DNA from: Tethya wilhelma
Taxonomy: Eukaryota > Porifera > Demospongiae > Tethyida > Tethyidae
DNA length: 64,000 nt
Assembly: GCA_964030475.1 (NCBI GenBank)
Contig: CAXIPT010000042.1
Location: forward strand, 1-64,000
Direction: 5' to 3'
Within the stretch, counting starts at the first letter, position 1. Each line of letters opens with the position of its first letter. The position numbers and the translations under genes were made by a program. The notes beneath the pieces are model-generated. The model made no database searches. It saw only the letters and a list, made by a program, of their open reading frames with translations, and was not told the origin of the DNA. Shown one piece after another: positions 21,902 through 33,682 of the stretch.

Positions 21902-22144
21902 TCACTGTCCTTGGAACAGATGTAGTATCCTGGCTTGATGGTAGCAGGGTGACTTTACTTTACATGGACACAGCAAGCACAGAGAGGGTTGAATCACTGA
22001 TCGAGCAAGTTCAGCACTTTTCACAGTCTTCTCAACATTAGCAACAAAGGCAGGGAGACAAACATGAATTTTAAAATGCTTAAAGGCATCAATGAAGATC
22101 ACTGGATGATCGGGAAATTCGAACTCTACACAATTCCGATACAA
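21902..22144 (-). CDS. Unrecognised open segment
   Basis: An 80-codon minus-strand frame (from MYRNCVEFEFPDHPVIFID to a C-rich end SLCLLCPCKVKSPCYHQ) has fairly protein-like composition, with no domain I recognise. Frames beyond it have stops on both sides. It could be a fragment of a transposon protein. Kept only as a candidate. Confidence 0.2.
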   Translation of the reverse strand: MYRNCVEFEFPDHPVIFIDAFKHFKIHVCLPAFVANVEKTVKSAELARSVIQPSLCLLCPCKVKSPCYHQARILHLFQGQ

Positions 22145-22818
22145 ACATGGCAGCTAGGTGTGGTGGAGGAGTCTATCTTTAACTCCAATGGACAAGGATG
22201 GTGATTGTTGGTGGAATTAAATGAGATGGACAACAACAGTATATATACAGAACTGAGATGCCAAGGCATGGAATGGCATGCACAGGCAAAAGATATTACA
22301 AAAGGAACAGCTGTGGATGACTGCATGGTCTGCGTTCACGATGATGGCTTGGACAACATGAGAAGAAAAGCTGGCATAAAGGACTCAGTTGCATTGAGCT
22401 TGGCAAAGATATAATAATTATGAAGCTTACTAATTTAAAAGAGCTCAACTACCTCTCTCTCAGTGAAGAAACCATGCAGGCAAATCAGTGCTTCCTGAAT
22501 TAAGTGGGGCTGTGCTAAGAACTCTTCAGACACAAGAGCGTATCTGTCCTATCACACTTATCCCTCCTGCCGACATACATGTAACATAAACAAAATTTAA
22601 TTTAATGGTCTCATACTACCCTCTGGTAGACTAGAATCAATTAAGAGTAACTGTGTTCAATGGAAGACCTTTCGATCCCAGCTATATAGTCTCTCAGTGT
22701 GCGTGTGTGTCTCACCTGGAGTCTAATTCTGAGATTCCATCTCGTAACCTTTACTTTTCCTTTACCTTTCGATTCCATCTCGTATAACCTTTACTTGGGA
22801 TCTCATCCTGACTCACTT

Positions 22819-23920
22819 CTTTACTTGTACCTGACTCTAGTGCGGCCGCTGTTGGAGTATGCCTGCTGTGTATGGGTCCCCCATCTCAGCAAAGATATAG
22901 AGAAGTTAGAGAAGGTACAAAAGTTTGGATTGAGATTGTACACCAAGCAGTGGAATGACAGCTACGACCATCTATAGAACTTGCCAAACTAATGAAGGCA
23001 CCCAAGGTGCACAACCCTTGGTGCGTATACATACTGAATCTTATAAGTATTTTGATGGTATTTGATATATTATAGCAGTCTATTGTGTAGTCTAATATTA
23101 TATTGTTATTTCTGTATAATGTAGTTGGATGAGTGTGTATCAATAAGCAGGTCTGCAGCTATGCAATGGGACTCGCTCAGGCTCGCCCCTCATGCTTGCC
23201 CCAAAATTTTAACAGGATGAATGGGTGTGGCCTCGAAGCTTAGCTCAGATAGGCTGAAAGCCCTCAGATTTCAGAAAATATAGGCTTTTGTTGCTTTGTA
23301 AAAGGACCTCAGGCCATTTCACATCAGTAGCTAAGCTTCTACCGTCTATGATATGAAACTCGCTCAGGCTCGTCCCCCAAAATTATGGGTGTGGCCTCGA
23401 AGCTTAGCGCTCAAAGAGGCTGAAAAGCCTCAGATCTCAGGAACTACAGGCTTTTGTTGAATTCTTTGTGTAATTTTTTTAGATAATCTCGATTATTTTA
23501 CCTTGGTATACTGCTTTTGAAGACGAGCTGCCGTTCTTGAGATATAGTTGGAACACACACACACACACACACACACAGACAACATGACTACCATAACCCC
23601 TGCTGCGCATGCGCACCAAGGGTTAACTACTCTAGCTACTAGAAGGAAATATCTGAAGCAGTGTCACTTATATTGTATCACTAATGGACTTACATAAGTT
23701 ACATTTCATAATGATCCGCTCACCTCAAGAGCATCAATTAACTTCTTCTAGCTCAGTTCGGACACGATCTGTCAGCCCTTTGTCAATAGTGCAGCCTTTT
23801 GCAAGAACACAATATCTTTTTACCACTCTTACTTTCCTTCGGCTATATAAGATTCTGGAACACACTACCCTACGAGATCCAGTCAAAACAATCACTTCCA
23901 TAATTTTAAGAGAGCTCTGA
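22819..23920 (+). pseudogene. LINE reverse-transcriptase C-terminus, split by a later repeat
   Basis: 22819-22977 codes YLTLVRPLLEYACCVWVPHL and then DIEKLEKVQKFGLRL, the thumb-side end of non-LTR (CR1/L2/Jockey-like) reverse transcriptases. 23777-23920 codes IVQPFARTQYLF and a tail that matches the extreme C-terminus of the same proteins. Between them, 23160-23630 holds two CTCGCTCAGGCTCG motifs and the CGAAGCTTAGC repeat. The simplest reading is a 5'-truncated LINE copy with another repeat inserted in it. Stops follow each piece. The element is dead. Confidence 0.65.
23172..23630. repeat. Interspersed repeat, CGAAGCTTAGCGCTC family, copies 2 and 3
   Basis: Two tandem, partly truncated copies of the repeat at 21055-21310 (at about 23220-23330 and 23387-23630), each preceded by CTCGCTCAGGCTCG[CT]CCC (23172 and 23359). 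Copy 3 ends in a (CA)n run and a GCGCATGCGCA palindrome at about 23607. Confidence 0.65.
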
Positions 23921-24812
23921 CTGTCCACATGTCGTAATTGTAAATACTACCAGTATGTATTTATCACTTATTATTGTTTCTTAAGTCATGCATCATAAAT
24001 TAATACCAAATGTGTTCTGTATTGCATGTATATATCATTCTGATGTACACCATAATTTTAGTTTCTGTTTGTTGTTGTTATAGTTATAAATGGATACTTA
24101 GACATTGTATTAGTATAAGCTATATATTTCTTTGTATCCACAAATTTGTTTCATTAAAAAAAAAAGTATAGTAGCCATTTCACAGCTGAAGTTTAGAAAT
24201 ACTAGCAGACAAACAACACCTGTACATTTAAGAAGGAGAAAGATCAGATTATCTAGGAAAATATTCACGATTTCATTCTGTACACTTGACTGCATGCATG
24301 TTTTGTGGGAAGTGTGGATTCTTATTGAATTATTATTATTTTGCATCTGAGTTGTTTTCTCACTTCAATAATTATTTCAAACACCAATCTAAAAGCAAAT
24401 TAAACTTTAATTATGTATATTTTGTTAGTGACTATAATACCTTTTACCAGTCAAAATCAATTTATATAGGCCTACGTTAACTTTGTCTCCTATATTGGTA
24501 TAATTGTGATTGCATCAAAAGCAAGTCTACCATCGAAGAGCCAGGTCTGACTCAATAGAAATGAGATTCAAATTATTGGGGCGAGCCTGAGCGAGCCCCA
24601 CATAGTCGGTAAAATTTCTGTTGGTTTGTTGGTTTGTACACCGTGGACAGTTTCCGTATATTCAAATTATTCGAACGTGCACGTGGTGTTGCAGTATTGA
24701 AATCGATTGCGCAATAGCATTAGCACATGTTTTCTAAGTGTCCAGAAATCTCTGAAATCTCTGAAAAGAAAAGTCTGTTCCGCCGCGGGGCGACGTTCAG
24801 AGATTCGATCAT

Positions 24813-24996
24813 GGATAATAATGAAGAGAAAAACAAAAACGCCTTGCACGGCGAAGAGAACTCTAAAGAGAGCGTAAAGCTAGAGAAACGCCTGAAAGAA
24901 AGGAGACTCGCTACGGCTAGGTGTAGACAACGAGATTCAGCTCGCCGACAAAAGCGACGCCTGAGAGAAACCACTCCCGAGAGAGATGCTTGCTGA
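24813..24996 (+). pseudogene. Arg-rich N-terminal piece of the Helitron protein
   Basis: ATG at 24811-24813 (or upstream ATG 24727) opens a strongly basic frame: MDNNEEKNKNALHGEENSK, then RLKERRLATARCRQRDSARR, ending RRLRETTPERDAC and a stop. The copy at 25104-25150 continues the last motif as ERDARLDQQRV, so the true protein had tandem ETTPERDARLDQQRV-like repeats and this copy is cut by an inversion. Confidence 0.5.
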
Positions 24997-25137
24997 TCAG
25001 ATCAAGATATGGGCATCTCTCTGGGGAGTGGTTTCTCTCTGCCTCCTTTCCTCGATCCTGACTCTTTCTTGATCACGACGAAGAGTCCGGGACGAGGAAA
25101 GGAGGCAGAGAGAAACCACTCCCGAGAGAGATGCTCG
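24963..25137. repeat. Three alternating copies of one coding-derived sequence
   Basis: The sequence GAGAAACCACTCCCGAGAGA plus GATGC occurs forward (24965-24989), reverse (25013-25040) and forward again (25109-25134). The second and third copies extend to about 53 bp each (with GAGGAAAGGAGGCAGAG) and face each other across a loop of about 16 nt, so the middle copy can pair with either neighbour. It encodes the RETTPERDA repeat of the Helitron protein. Confidence 0.85.
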
Positions 25138-25676
25138 TCTTGATCAGCAAAGAGTTTTTCCTTTTTTTTCGTACGTTTGCATTTTTTCCTTTTTTTTTCC
25201 TTTTTTTTTTCTTTAATTTTTTTTTAACCAACAAAAGCAAAGTATACATACGGCAGGAGTAAAAATATAAAATAAGGACATTGTATTAAAAAAATTCAGT
25301 TCTGAGTTTATAGTGACAGTGACAAAAAGAAATCTAGTATGAGGGATCACGTGCCTCGATGGAGATCAGCAAAGAGTCGTCAACCTTAATTCCATAAAAT
25401 GTGCTGTCATTAATATATTATTGCCACCACTCTTCCAAGGCTAACATCACTTTTTTACATCAGAGATTGATGTACTGGTTGTAAGGTAAGGGAAGGAGCA
25501 AACACATCAAGATTTCTGTGTCCAAAGGCATGTTGTTGAGCAAGCATTGAATTGGCTGTTTGAAAACAACCAGTACTATCGAGCTAACAAAGTTCGTATG
25601 AATCAGTATGAATTGCATGCGCTAGAATATACAGTGCGTTCTCCTCCCACAAATATAACGCGCTCAGGCTCGCCCC

Positions 25677-26782
25677 CTCGATGTACTAGTACTACATCAT
25701 GCTAGTAAATCATACGTACGGTAGTACGTATATAGTAGGAATGGGCCGTATGGCAAGCCAAATGTAACAAAAGTAAAACGTATATTTTTGGAAAGACGTA
25801 CGTTCGAAAATGGGACGTAGTATGAATTTCAGACGTACGTTCCAAATAAAACGTACGTCTCAAAAAATTACTGCCAAAATGAGCACTTAAACTAAACGAC
25901 CTTTACCTATTGAGCTGAAGGTGCGCATGCGCACAGACCATTCACTAAACAATTGTCCATGTTACTTCAGTTCTAACTTTTGTTTTGACCAACTCTCTGA
26001 TAGATTGACTTATTATTATGTATTTTTGTCATTATAACAATTATATTAGTTCACGATAAATCATGAGACTGGGGTAAAGCTAGAACTAATCTGTAGTGTA
26101 TCTTCATAAAGGTCTATTTCGTGGTTGTTAGATGCTGCGCATGGATCAATGCGCTGTCTTAAGGAGTGTACATTACTATCTGTAGTGTGCTCTGTAGGAC
26201 ACGTAATAATTAATACTTTCTGTAGACAATGGGGTGGGTCCATCAGGATCAATACCATATGTAGGGTGTCTCAGAGGCTCTTACTGACAGATTACCAATT
26301 GCATGCGAGGCCTAAAACTCACAAAAACTTTCCTCAGCACTCGTAGTGAGCGCTATTGGGAAGCCACCATAGTGATATTTTTGTTCTCTAACGTACGTAC
26401 TTACGTACGTACGTACTTCCTAACTGACTTACTTGCCGAAAGGATTTTGAGAGAATCAGAATGTGTTGAGCCAATTTTGACAGCACAAAGTAAGTTCTTT
26501 TTATGGGTACTACATTCCTTGATACTCATTTCAATCTCAAATAGGCCTAAACAAAAACTAGAAAGCTTTGAAACTAATAGTGTATAATTTCATGTACTAA
26601 AATGCAGCTATCTCTGTATGTAGAGTTCAAAGGTCATATATATCACGTGGCATTATTTTGTGCATGCGCATTAGCCTCTTCCAACGAAATGTATTGTAGG
26701 CTACCTACCACTCAAGCTTTTTATAGAGACTAACCAGTCTCTATAGTCTCCAAACTGTAGTGTTGAAAAAAGTGAATGAACA
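25677..26782. other. Non-coding stretch with ACGT-rich motifs
   Basis: 25720-25865 has several ACGTACGT-type palindromes (GACGTACGTTC twice), and 26388-26417 an ACGTACGT run; 25921-25934 is GTGCGCATGCGCAC, an NRF1-like palindrome. No coding domain seen. Confidence 0.45.
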
Positions 26783-27175
26783 AGTATTAAAAATTTCAAA
26801 AAAATTAGTAGTGTAGGAATGGGCAGTGCAGTAAAAAGCATTGGAACAAGACATGTCTCAATTTCAGCACATGACTACTTCATTTTTTATGCATGCCCAA
26901 CTCTTGGCCGGCAGTCCAGTTTAACTTGCCTATCTTATTATGGTTTACTTCACTGCTTAACCAACTGATTCGATCAAACCAATGCAGCAATGAGCTATGG
27001 TACTATTATAGTAATACAGATCTTTGCATTTATGACACTGAGGATCCATATTATGGATCAAGAATAATTAAAAAAAATGGAGTAGTCATGTGTCGAAATT
27101 GAGATATGTCATGTTCCAATGCTTTTTACAGCACTGCCCATTCCTACACTACTGAAATTTTTAATACTTGTAGAT
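26783..27175. mobile_element. Snap-back MITE family S, copy 2
   Basis: Same ends and arm layout as 18820-19258 (AGTGTAGGAATGGGCAGTGC and its complement). Within the copy the arms agree at positions where they differ from copy 1 (GCATTGG against CCAATGC here; TATTGG against CCAATA in copy 1). Confidence 0.9.
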
Positions 27176-27479
27176 TACTAACAGAAGAAGCAACCTAAGT
27201 AGTAACAATCTGAGACGGGTAGGTGGAAAAGGATGCATGCCAACGGAAGCGGGCATGGTCCCCGGGCGGACACGGACGCGGACGCGGATACGGACGCGCC
27301 CGCATGACCTTCAAAGGGGAAAACCTTGTCTGTACAGAATGTGGAGCTCGCTCATGCTCGCCCCAATTGGCAATTAAGTATGATGATTCAGGGATTCGCC
27401 CGGGGAAGCACCTGGGGAAGCACCTGGGGAATGCCCAAATTCTTGACACATAACATGACAATATTCATTGTTCCATCAA

Positions 27480-28196
27480 TAATTAATGTGCTGATCGAGC
27501 TTTAATGAGTACTGGAGTGCTGATATAGAAAATTGTATATATCTTTATTGAAGGTTAACAACTGTACTTATCAAGACAATATTAATAATTATTGTAATTA
27601 GTTGCTGCATGATTATTAATAAGCAGCTATATCTAAATTAGTATTATCTATCAGCAATAATTATAATAATATATTATAACTAAGATAGTTTTACAAATCA
27701 TAACAATTATAATTAATGCTAAACTCTTATCAGAAAGGGTAACTATATAATTATTATGCAAAAATTATTGTGACAAACTGCAATAATACATTTTCATGCA
27801 AAGACACTGATTCAGATTTACAAAGATTCAATGTTAATTATTATAGTTTTACTAACTTTTAAAGACTGAATATATATAGTCATTATAGAGAAATTGTATA
27901 AATTATTAATATAAACTCTCGGATTTCCAACATGCTTGCAGAGTTACTTAGTTTGTCAGATTTTGAGATCCAGAAGCTGATAGTAATTCATAATCTGAAA
28001 ATTTTCTCTGCCGAGCTGTAATTAAGAAAACTTAAAATTATTAATTATAGCATAAGAGAAATAATATAATATAGTTTTGATAAATGCTGGATTCATGCAT
28101 GGAATATAGTCTATAGACTAAACAAATGACAATAATTATTAATACCTGATGCATTATTTTTAGCAGTACATTATTTATTTTTTATAAATAAATATT
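27480..28196. other. Very AT-rich non-coding stretch
   Basis: Long runs of A and T with repeated AATTATTATA-like words, no open frame of note and no repeat I recognise. Confidence 0.6.
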
Positions 28197-28557
28197 ACAA
28201 GTATAGTAAAAATTTTATAAAAAATAGAAGTGTAGGAATGGGCAGTGCTGTAAAAAGCCAGGTAACAAGGCAAGTCTCTGAATTTAGGCACATGACTACT
28301 TCATTTCATTTGCAAGTTTGAATTCCATCATTATTTCGGTCATTTGGCTCATGAGTCAATGCAAACAATCACTTGATTAATTTGTATGGAGTAGCAAGCA
28401 TAATAATAGAATGTAGGTACACGGTAACCTATGAGAGTTGGATACAAAAATGAAGTAGTCATGTGCCTAAATTCAGAGACTTGCCTTGTTACCTGGCTTT
28501 TTACAGCACTGCCCATTCCTACACTTCTATTTTTTATAAAATTTTTACTATACTTGT
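28197..28557. mobile_element. Snap-back MITE family S, copy 3
   Basis: Ends AAGTGTAGGAATGGGCAGTG and its complement; arms about 120 bp (GCCAGGTAACAAGGCAAGTC and its complement) with a spacer of about 100 bp. The arm sequence differs from copies 1 and 2 but is self-consistent. Confidence 0.9.
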
Positions 28558-28619
28558 TCATTCACTTTTTTAAACATCAAGGTGCTGAATTGCATGGAGA
28601 CAATCACACAGCAAAGACT

Positions 28620-29500
28620 AGTCAGTCTCTATAAAAGCAGGTATGCGCATGCGCATTATATATGCCAAACCACGTGGTCTATTGACGACCTTTACCTACA
28701 TCAAAATGGCTAAATAAAAAGTACAGTATTTTATATCGAGAGTTTCAAAGCTGCCTAGATTTTGTTTGCTGCCTTTTCGCCAGCAAACGAGTCGAAAAGG
28801 ACGTACTGTGCATGAAATGAAGTCCCACTATATGATCAAAGTTGGCTCAATGCCTTTTGTTTGTCTGGAAATCGCGTTCAAGTAAGTCAGTTAGGAAGGA
28901 AGGAAGGAAGGAAGGGGAGAACAAAATTGCACTCTTGTGGCTTCTCGCCAGCGCTCCCTCCAGAGTGCTCTAGAAACTTTCTGCCTGTTTTCTTGGTTAA
29001 TACAGTAAGTAAACTGTCTGGGGGAGGCTATTAAATGCATTTGAAGGCTTAGCTTTCTTTCCCTGAAAGTTTATAAGCATGAACATTTTGTATTGTGTCT
29101 ATGGGACAGTTGGCCCATTCCTACTATACGTAGTACCGTACGTATGATTGAGACGCACCTTATAAGTTATAATCCATTATTGTCATTTTATTATAATAAT
29201 AGAAAGGTATTTATAGTGATTTTATATCATGTGCATGCTTTTATGCATAATTATACAACAATAATAATTATTATTATATACATTCATGTATCCTATAAAT
29301 GCATTATTTGCATTATTATTTCAAATTCTACAGTGATATACAGCTTACATAATTATGGGAAACAATATTATACTAAATTATTTTGTTACTGACCATAAAA
29401 TTAATTATTATTGCATCCATGGTCCAATAATGATCATATACACATGCAATGCATAGATCTTACTCTAGCTAGCTGACATACAGTTTCCATGCATGCATGA
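28620..29500. other. Non-coding stretch
   Basis: Holds GTATGCGCATGCGCATT (28641, NRF1-like), an AAGG microsatellite (28892-28915) and AT-rich sequence. Nothing coding is seen; it would contain the 3' flank of the ubiquitin-like/death gene. Confidence 0.45.
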
Positions 29501-29508
29501 GTTTACTT

Positions 29509-32410
29509 TTACTTACATGTTTCAATTGTCACTTTAGCTAATTTTAGATGATAATTGTCATCCATAAGTAAGACTGCAGACAAAAATTGCCTCCAAGTTG
29601 CCTTTTTTCCACTTTGAATTTTCCATTTCAATAACATCTGATATTTTTGTTCTCTGTATTCTTGTGGGTTATCACTTATTATCTCCTGAATCTCATTATA
29701 AGAAAGACCTAGGTGAGTAGCAAGATGTTCCCACATATGGATGTGCTCAAGAAGAAGCAGAAAACTAGACTCAGTCATTACTCCATATTTGGACACAGAA
29801 CTAAGAAGTTCTTCTTTGCAAACCTGTTGCATATATACATCAATCCGATCCATTGAATCAGATGTTCTTCCTCTCAAACAAGGGCCATCTGTTAGATTTT
29901 CTGAATAATAATAATAAACTTAAGTTTGAATCTTACCAATAATTATATAATTATTATAAATCGACTATAATAAATTAATATTATGTTGTTTTAGTTCTGT
30001 TTTTTATAGTTTAATATGATAACAGGTGTTTTGGGCATTTTTTGATTTATTTTTAAAGTAGGAGTTTAAAAAAGTTAGTTAGTTGTTTATAGTATAATTT
30101 ATTTACATTAAAATAAATTAAGGGTTTTAAGTTTAATTTATGTTATAATATAGTTTTTAATTAGTTATAACTATAACAACAGTGAAATTAAATTTTCATT
30201 AATTGTTTGTCCATCTTGGGCAGGATTTTGAATGGTTAAAAGCATACATATCACCTTAAATGAGCATTTTTGGACTCCTTGACACAATTTTCGGTTAGGT
30301 ACGTAAGAAACTCATTGACAAGAGATATTAACAGCTAAAATCTTCATGAAACTTGCATGAAAATAAGTTAGCTTTTAGTACCATTAGCTTCTTTGGCAAC
30401 CCTGCACTAGCGAGATATCACGGTTAGAACTATAGGCCTGAGGCTATTATGCTCAAAATTTTACCGATTATATTCTATTCCGCACTGCCTACAAAAACGT
30501 CCGATTATTCCTGTAAATCTCCCTATTATTGAATAATATTCTCATGAGTTTTGTCAAATACAACGAATTCATATCGACTTGAACGGGTCCAACAATAATA
30601 CAACAGTCCAACTTTCTTGTTTACCTGATTCAAATTCAATATCTTTCTGATTTGAACGAAAATGAACACTGCTACGTATACCTTGTCTAGGTGCATGCGG
30701 TGAGTTCAGATTTTCTACACGTGGCAATTTACAAGTTCCTGTTTACTTCCGTTTATTCTCAAATTTAACCCCATTATTCCCGAAATTATGCTCGTGCTCC
30801 ACTCAGTCTCCGATTATTCTCAAAATTATGCCGGCACAATCGCCGCACCCCTAGTTAGAACTATATTATAAATTTCCAAAAAATATCAGATTTGATTATG
30901 ATTACACCCCAAAAATTGGGGAGGGGCAAAATGTTTAGCAGTCCTGAGCAGTGAGCTAAAAGTCATAACTATAGGCTTATCCATCCATATGCCTGAGCCT
31001 CAGAAGTTAAAATTTAGCAAATTCCCTGTATGTAATTTTTATCAAGATTATAGTGCTTTGTAATAATATTATGTACCTTCGACTTGACAAGTCTCACTGA
31101 CATGTTTAATCTTCAACTCCTCCTGTAAGGTATCAGGTGTCGATTTTCTGACTAGACTACCGGGTACAACGTTTAAGCATATGCATGTCTGTGTATGACT
31201 TTTGTAGAATTCAACTGTCCTCTGCTTTTTTCCAGTTATTGGATTTCCTTTGTAAGTAAGGATCTGATTGATAATAGCTATACCTGTATCATTGATATCA
31301 AGAATAACATTTATTTAGCAATACGTATAAGGTGACTCCAGAGAGTCTTTTATATGACACTACTGGTATTATCATCATATTTATAATGAAAACCCCATGC
31401 ATGGACATTAAAAAAATATCAGTGATATTTAAATGTGCATACCTGAATACGGTGCATGCACCCAAGCGTAAACTTCCAAAAATACTATTCCTGTTTTTTG
31501 TTATTATAATAATTAGGTACAAAGAGTTGATTATCTCCTTTATATATGGCGAGCATATCTAAGCAGTAAAACTCTATACAGACATTCTACAACCTTAAGC
31601 CACACAATGTTAGTTAGACCTCTATATGATGTAATGCCAAAATGGCTCTTCAAACCACTTTTGATTGCTAACTATACTCACTTATTAATAGTATGTGCAT
31701 GGTAAAGCTCTATAAGTTGGAGAGAGTGAATGGCAAACAAAATTATAGAGGCAATAATACAAGTAATTTTTTGGTATGTATATCACCACACTATAAATCC
31801 TATATAATAACTAATCCAAGACAGAATTTTCTATCCATGGCTGCCATTTTTGGATGACAGATATAGGTACCAAACAAATGGAAAACAAATGTATGTGTCC
31901 ATGCATTCCCATAATAATTATTATACAGTTTATAATAAATGAATCAAACTGTATATTTTCATGATAAGGCTAATAATTATGATAACCTGTTAAATCCTGT
32001 AATTTGTGCTGCAAATCGAATATGGTGGTTGTATTTTGTACTCGAACTCTTTTGTTCTCCGTTAGATCATTAATGGTTATGGCTACAATGATTTCATAGC
32101 CCAGCATCTTTAATGGTGTATAACCCTGCAGGACAAGTTTTGCTCCTTCTTCAATTCCACACTTTTTCAAAGTATCCGATTTATTGAGTTGCTCTGAGGA
32201 TTTTCCTAAGTATAGCTTTTTCCCTTGTGTTCCAGTGAGACCAAGACTGTGGCATAAGTGCATAATTGTAGCCTCGACAGTTTCGTATAAATCCAACCTT
32301 ACAGAGAAGGTATTTCTTGAAGTTCTGCCTCTGCATGCTGCTCCAGGTCTGCTATATTTGTGATCATTATAGATCACAGTGAAGTTAGGCAATAAATCCA
32401 TTGTTTGCAA
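29509..32410 (-). CDS. Tandem ubiquitin-like domains plus DEATH domain protein
   Basis: Exons, high to low: 32410-31987, 31283-31077, 29900-29509. Junctions are phase 1 throughout, with GT-AG sites. Start is ATG 32410 (or 32401). Exon 1 codes a ubiquitin-like fold (KKLYLGKSSEQLNKSDTLKK then CGIEEGAKLVLQGY, the usual end of such domains) and begins a second one (ITINDLTENKRVRVQNTTTI). Exon 2 completes it (ILTYKGNPITGKKQRTVEFY). Exon 3 is a DEATH domain (WEHLATHLGLSYNEIQEI; ATWRQFLSAVLLMDD). The last codons end at TAA, but ACAT|GTAAGT just before would be a strong donor, so a further exon is possible. Role inferred: cytoplasmic adaptor joining ubiquitin-type recognition to death-fold assembly. 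Tandem Ubl with DEATH is not an arrangement I can match to a named vertebrate protein. Confidence 0.8.
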
Positions 32411-32680
32411 GGCTCAAACTCCATTCAGATCAACAATCAGCTAGTGTCCATTGCATTCATATCATTACACTGCTGCCCGCCGCTGAGAGTCGACCACCCC
32501 GCGGGAATAATACAGTCCATAAACTAAGCAGCCTGATCGGATGATCATGACGTTGCCAATAAATAATTAAGCTATAGCCCCTCCCCCATAGCAGACTCTA
32601 TTGTGCAACGAGAATTCTAGCGGACGCGACCTTGGCAGTATCACTACTGTACAAATTTGCCCACCAAGGGGCGTGTCCTT

Positions 32681-32718
32681 CGTCACAACTCGTCACAACT
32701 CGTCATAACACGTCATGC
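32681..32718. promoter_or_regulatory. CGTCA repeats near the Ubl-death gene start
   Basis: CGTCACAACT twice, then CGTCATAACACGTCATG: four CGTCA half-sites (CRE/ATF-like) in 36 bp, about 270 bp upstream of the ATG of the minus-strand gene and about 30 bp from the left edge of the U-box array. Functional role is inference. Confidence 0.4.
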
Positions 32719-32825
32719 ATATCCAAATCGCGCTAAAAGGTCTACCGAGTTCATCTCCAATTGAATGCTTTGTGTTCACTTGTACTTGTACTACTACTAG
32801 CTTCATCTTTTACTCTCTCATGTAG

Positions 32826-32922
32826 GTCCCAAGTTTCTTGAAGAGCTGATGAGGGATCCAGTCACCCTGCCCAACTCTGGTCATGTCATGGACCGTGCTA
32901 GCATCATCACACATCTATTGAA
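32826..32922 (+). pseudogene. U-box exon, unit 1
   Basis: A 97-nt exon in phase 1-2 coding the start of a U-box ([17 protein letters not shown]). The DPV.LP....-DR pattern is that of UBE4-like U-boxes, which recruit E2 enzymes. Identical exons lie at 41865-41961 and 49002-49098; a longer form at 52513-52625. Its upstream partner exon (CFGREF) is absent in this unit. Confidence 0.7.
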
Positions 32923-33599
32923 GTAAGTGTTAGTAGATGAATGCATGTACAGTGTCTTTTAATGGTGCCATGCAGTGGTCATCTCTGTGTAAACCCTTTT
33001 GACACTGTCCTTGTTGTCCATAATATTACCTCCATTGCCTCTCATGACTGTAGCTACAGTCCAGTTGTATAGAGAGAGTGTAAGGCGGTCCTGACTAGGG
33101 GAGGATGATGAACCCACTCACCTCTCCCCCTCCCTCTGGCCACTGGGACAGAGAGAGGCCGTTTGGTCTAATTTGTCTAATCCTCTAATTTTGTTTCATC
33201 TACTCCTGATTTGTCTGAGTCTTCTTTATCAAATTTATCCTTTCAATTCCTGCTAACTGCTTTAGAATGATGGTATGTTCATGACATGTTCATTTTGTGT
33301 GGCAGGCACCCTCTTCTCTTGCTCTTCTTCTCCTTTGTTTCTGGTTGCTGTGGGTGTAGACTGAGAGATAGATAGCCTAAGCTGGGTACAGAGGAGGTAC
33401 GACACACGTGGGTCAATTAGTGCATTCCAATCACATGACCACTATTAGTAGTTGCTACTGGATTTGTTCACATTCACCTGCATGCTGAGTCAGCAAATGT
33501 CTGGCCTAGAAATGTGGCCACTGACTCTCATATACATCTAGCACACACATGCACACTCACACTCAAATGTTAGACACATGTGTATGCAAGTGTACATGC

Positions 33600-33634
33600 A
33601 AACACACACAAACACACACACAGACAGACCGACA
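33600..33634. repeat. CA/CAGA microsatellite
   Basis: ACACACA and CAGACAGACC repeats in the array intron; counterparts at 42628, 49765 and 55275 differ in length and purity, so it marks the age of the unit copies. Confidence 0.8.
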
Positions 33635-33682
33635 CCTAAGTGGACTTTACTGAGAAAGGAAGAGATTGGTCAGAGAAGCATA

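Larger units (their letters stand above)
24578..25676 (+). mobile_element. Helitron fragment bounded by inverted GGGGCGAGCCTGAGCG motifs
   Basis: GGGGCGAGCCTGAGCGAG (24578-24595) at the left and CGCTCAGGCTCGCCCC (25661-25676) at the right are inverted copies. Inside, the plus strand carries an Arg-rich frame (24813-24996) and, at about 25460-25635, EIDVLVVR, a stop, then HQDFCVQRHVVEQALNWLF and QYYRANKVRM, which is the layout I know from the Helitron_like_N domain of animal Helitron proteins. Replicase and helicase are missing. Helitrons do not end in inverted repeats, so the boundary motif may belong to a different host repeat. Identification of the protein part is good, of the boundaries weaker. 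Confidence 0.6.

Noticed and set aside
27195..27461. Opposed GC-rich open frames
   Set aside because: Produced by GGACGCGGACGCGG and GGGGAAGCACCT repeats; no domain.
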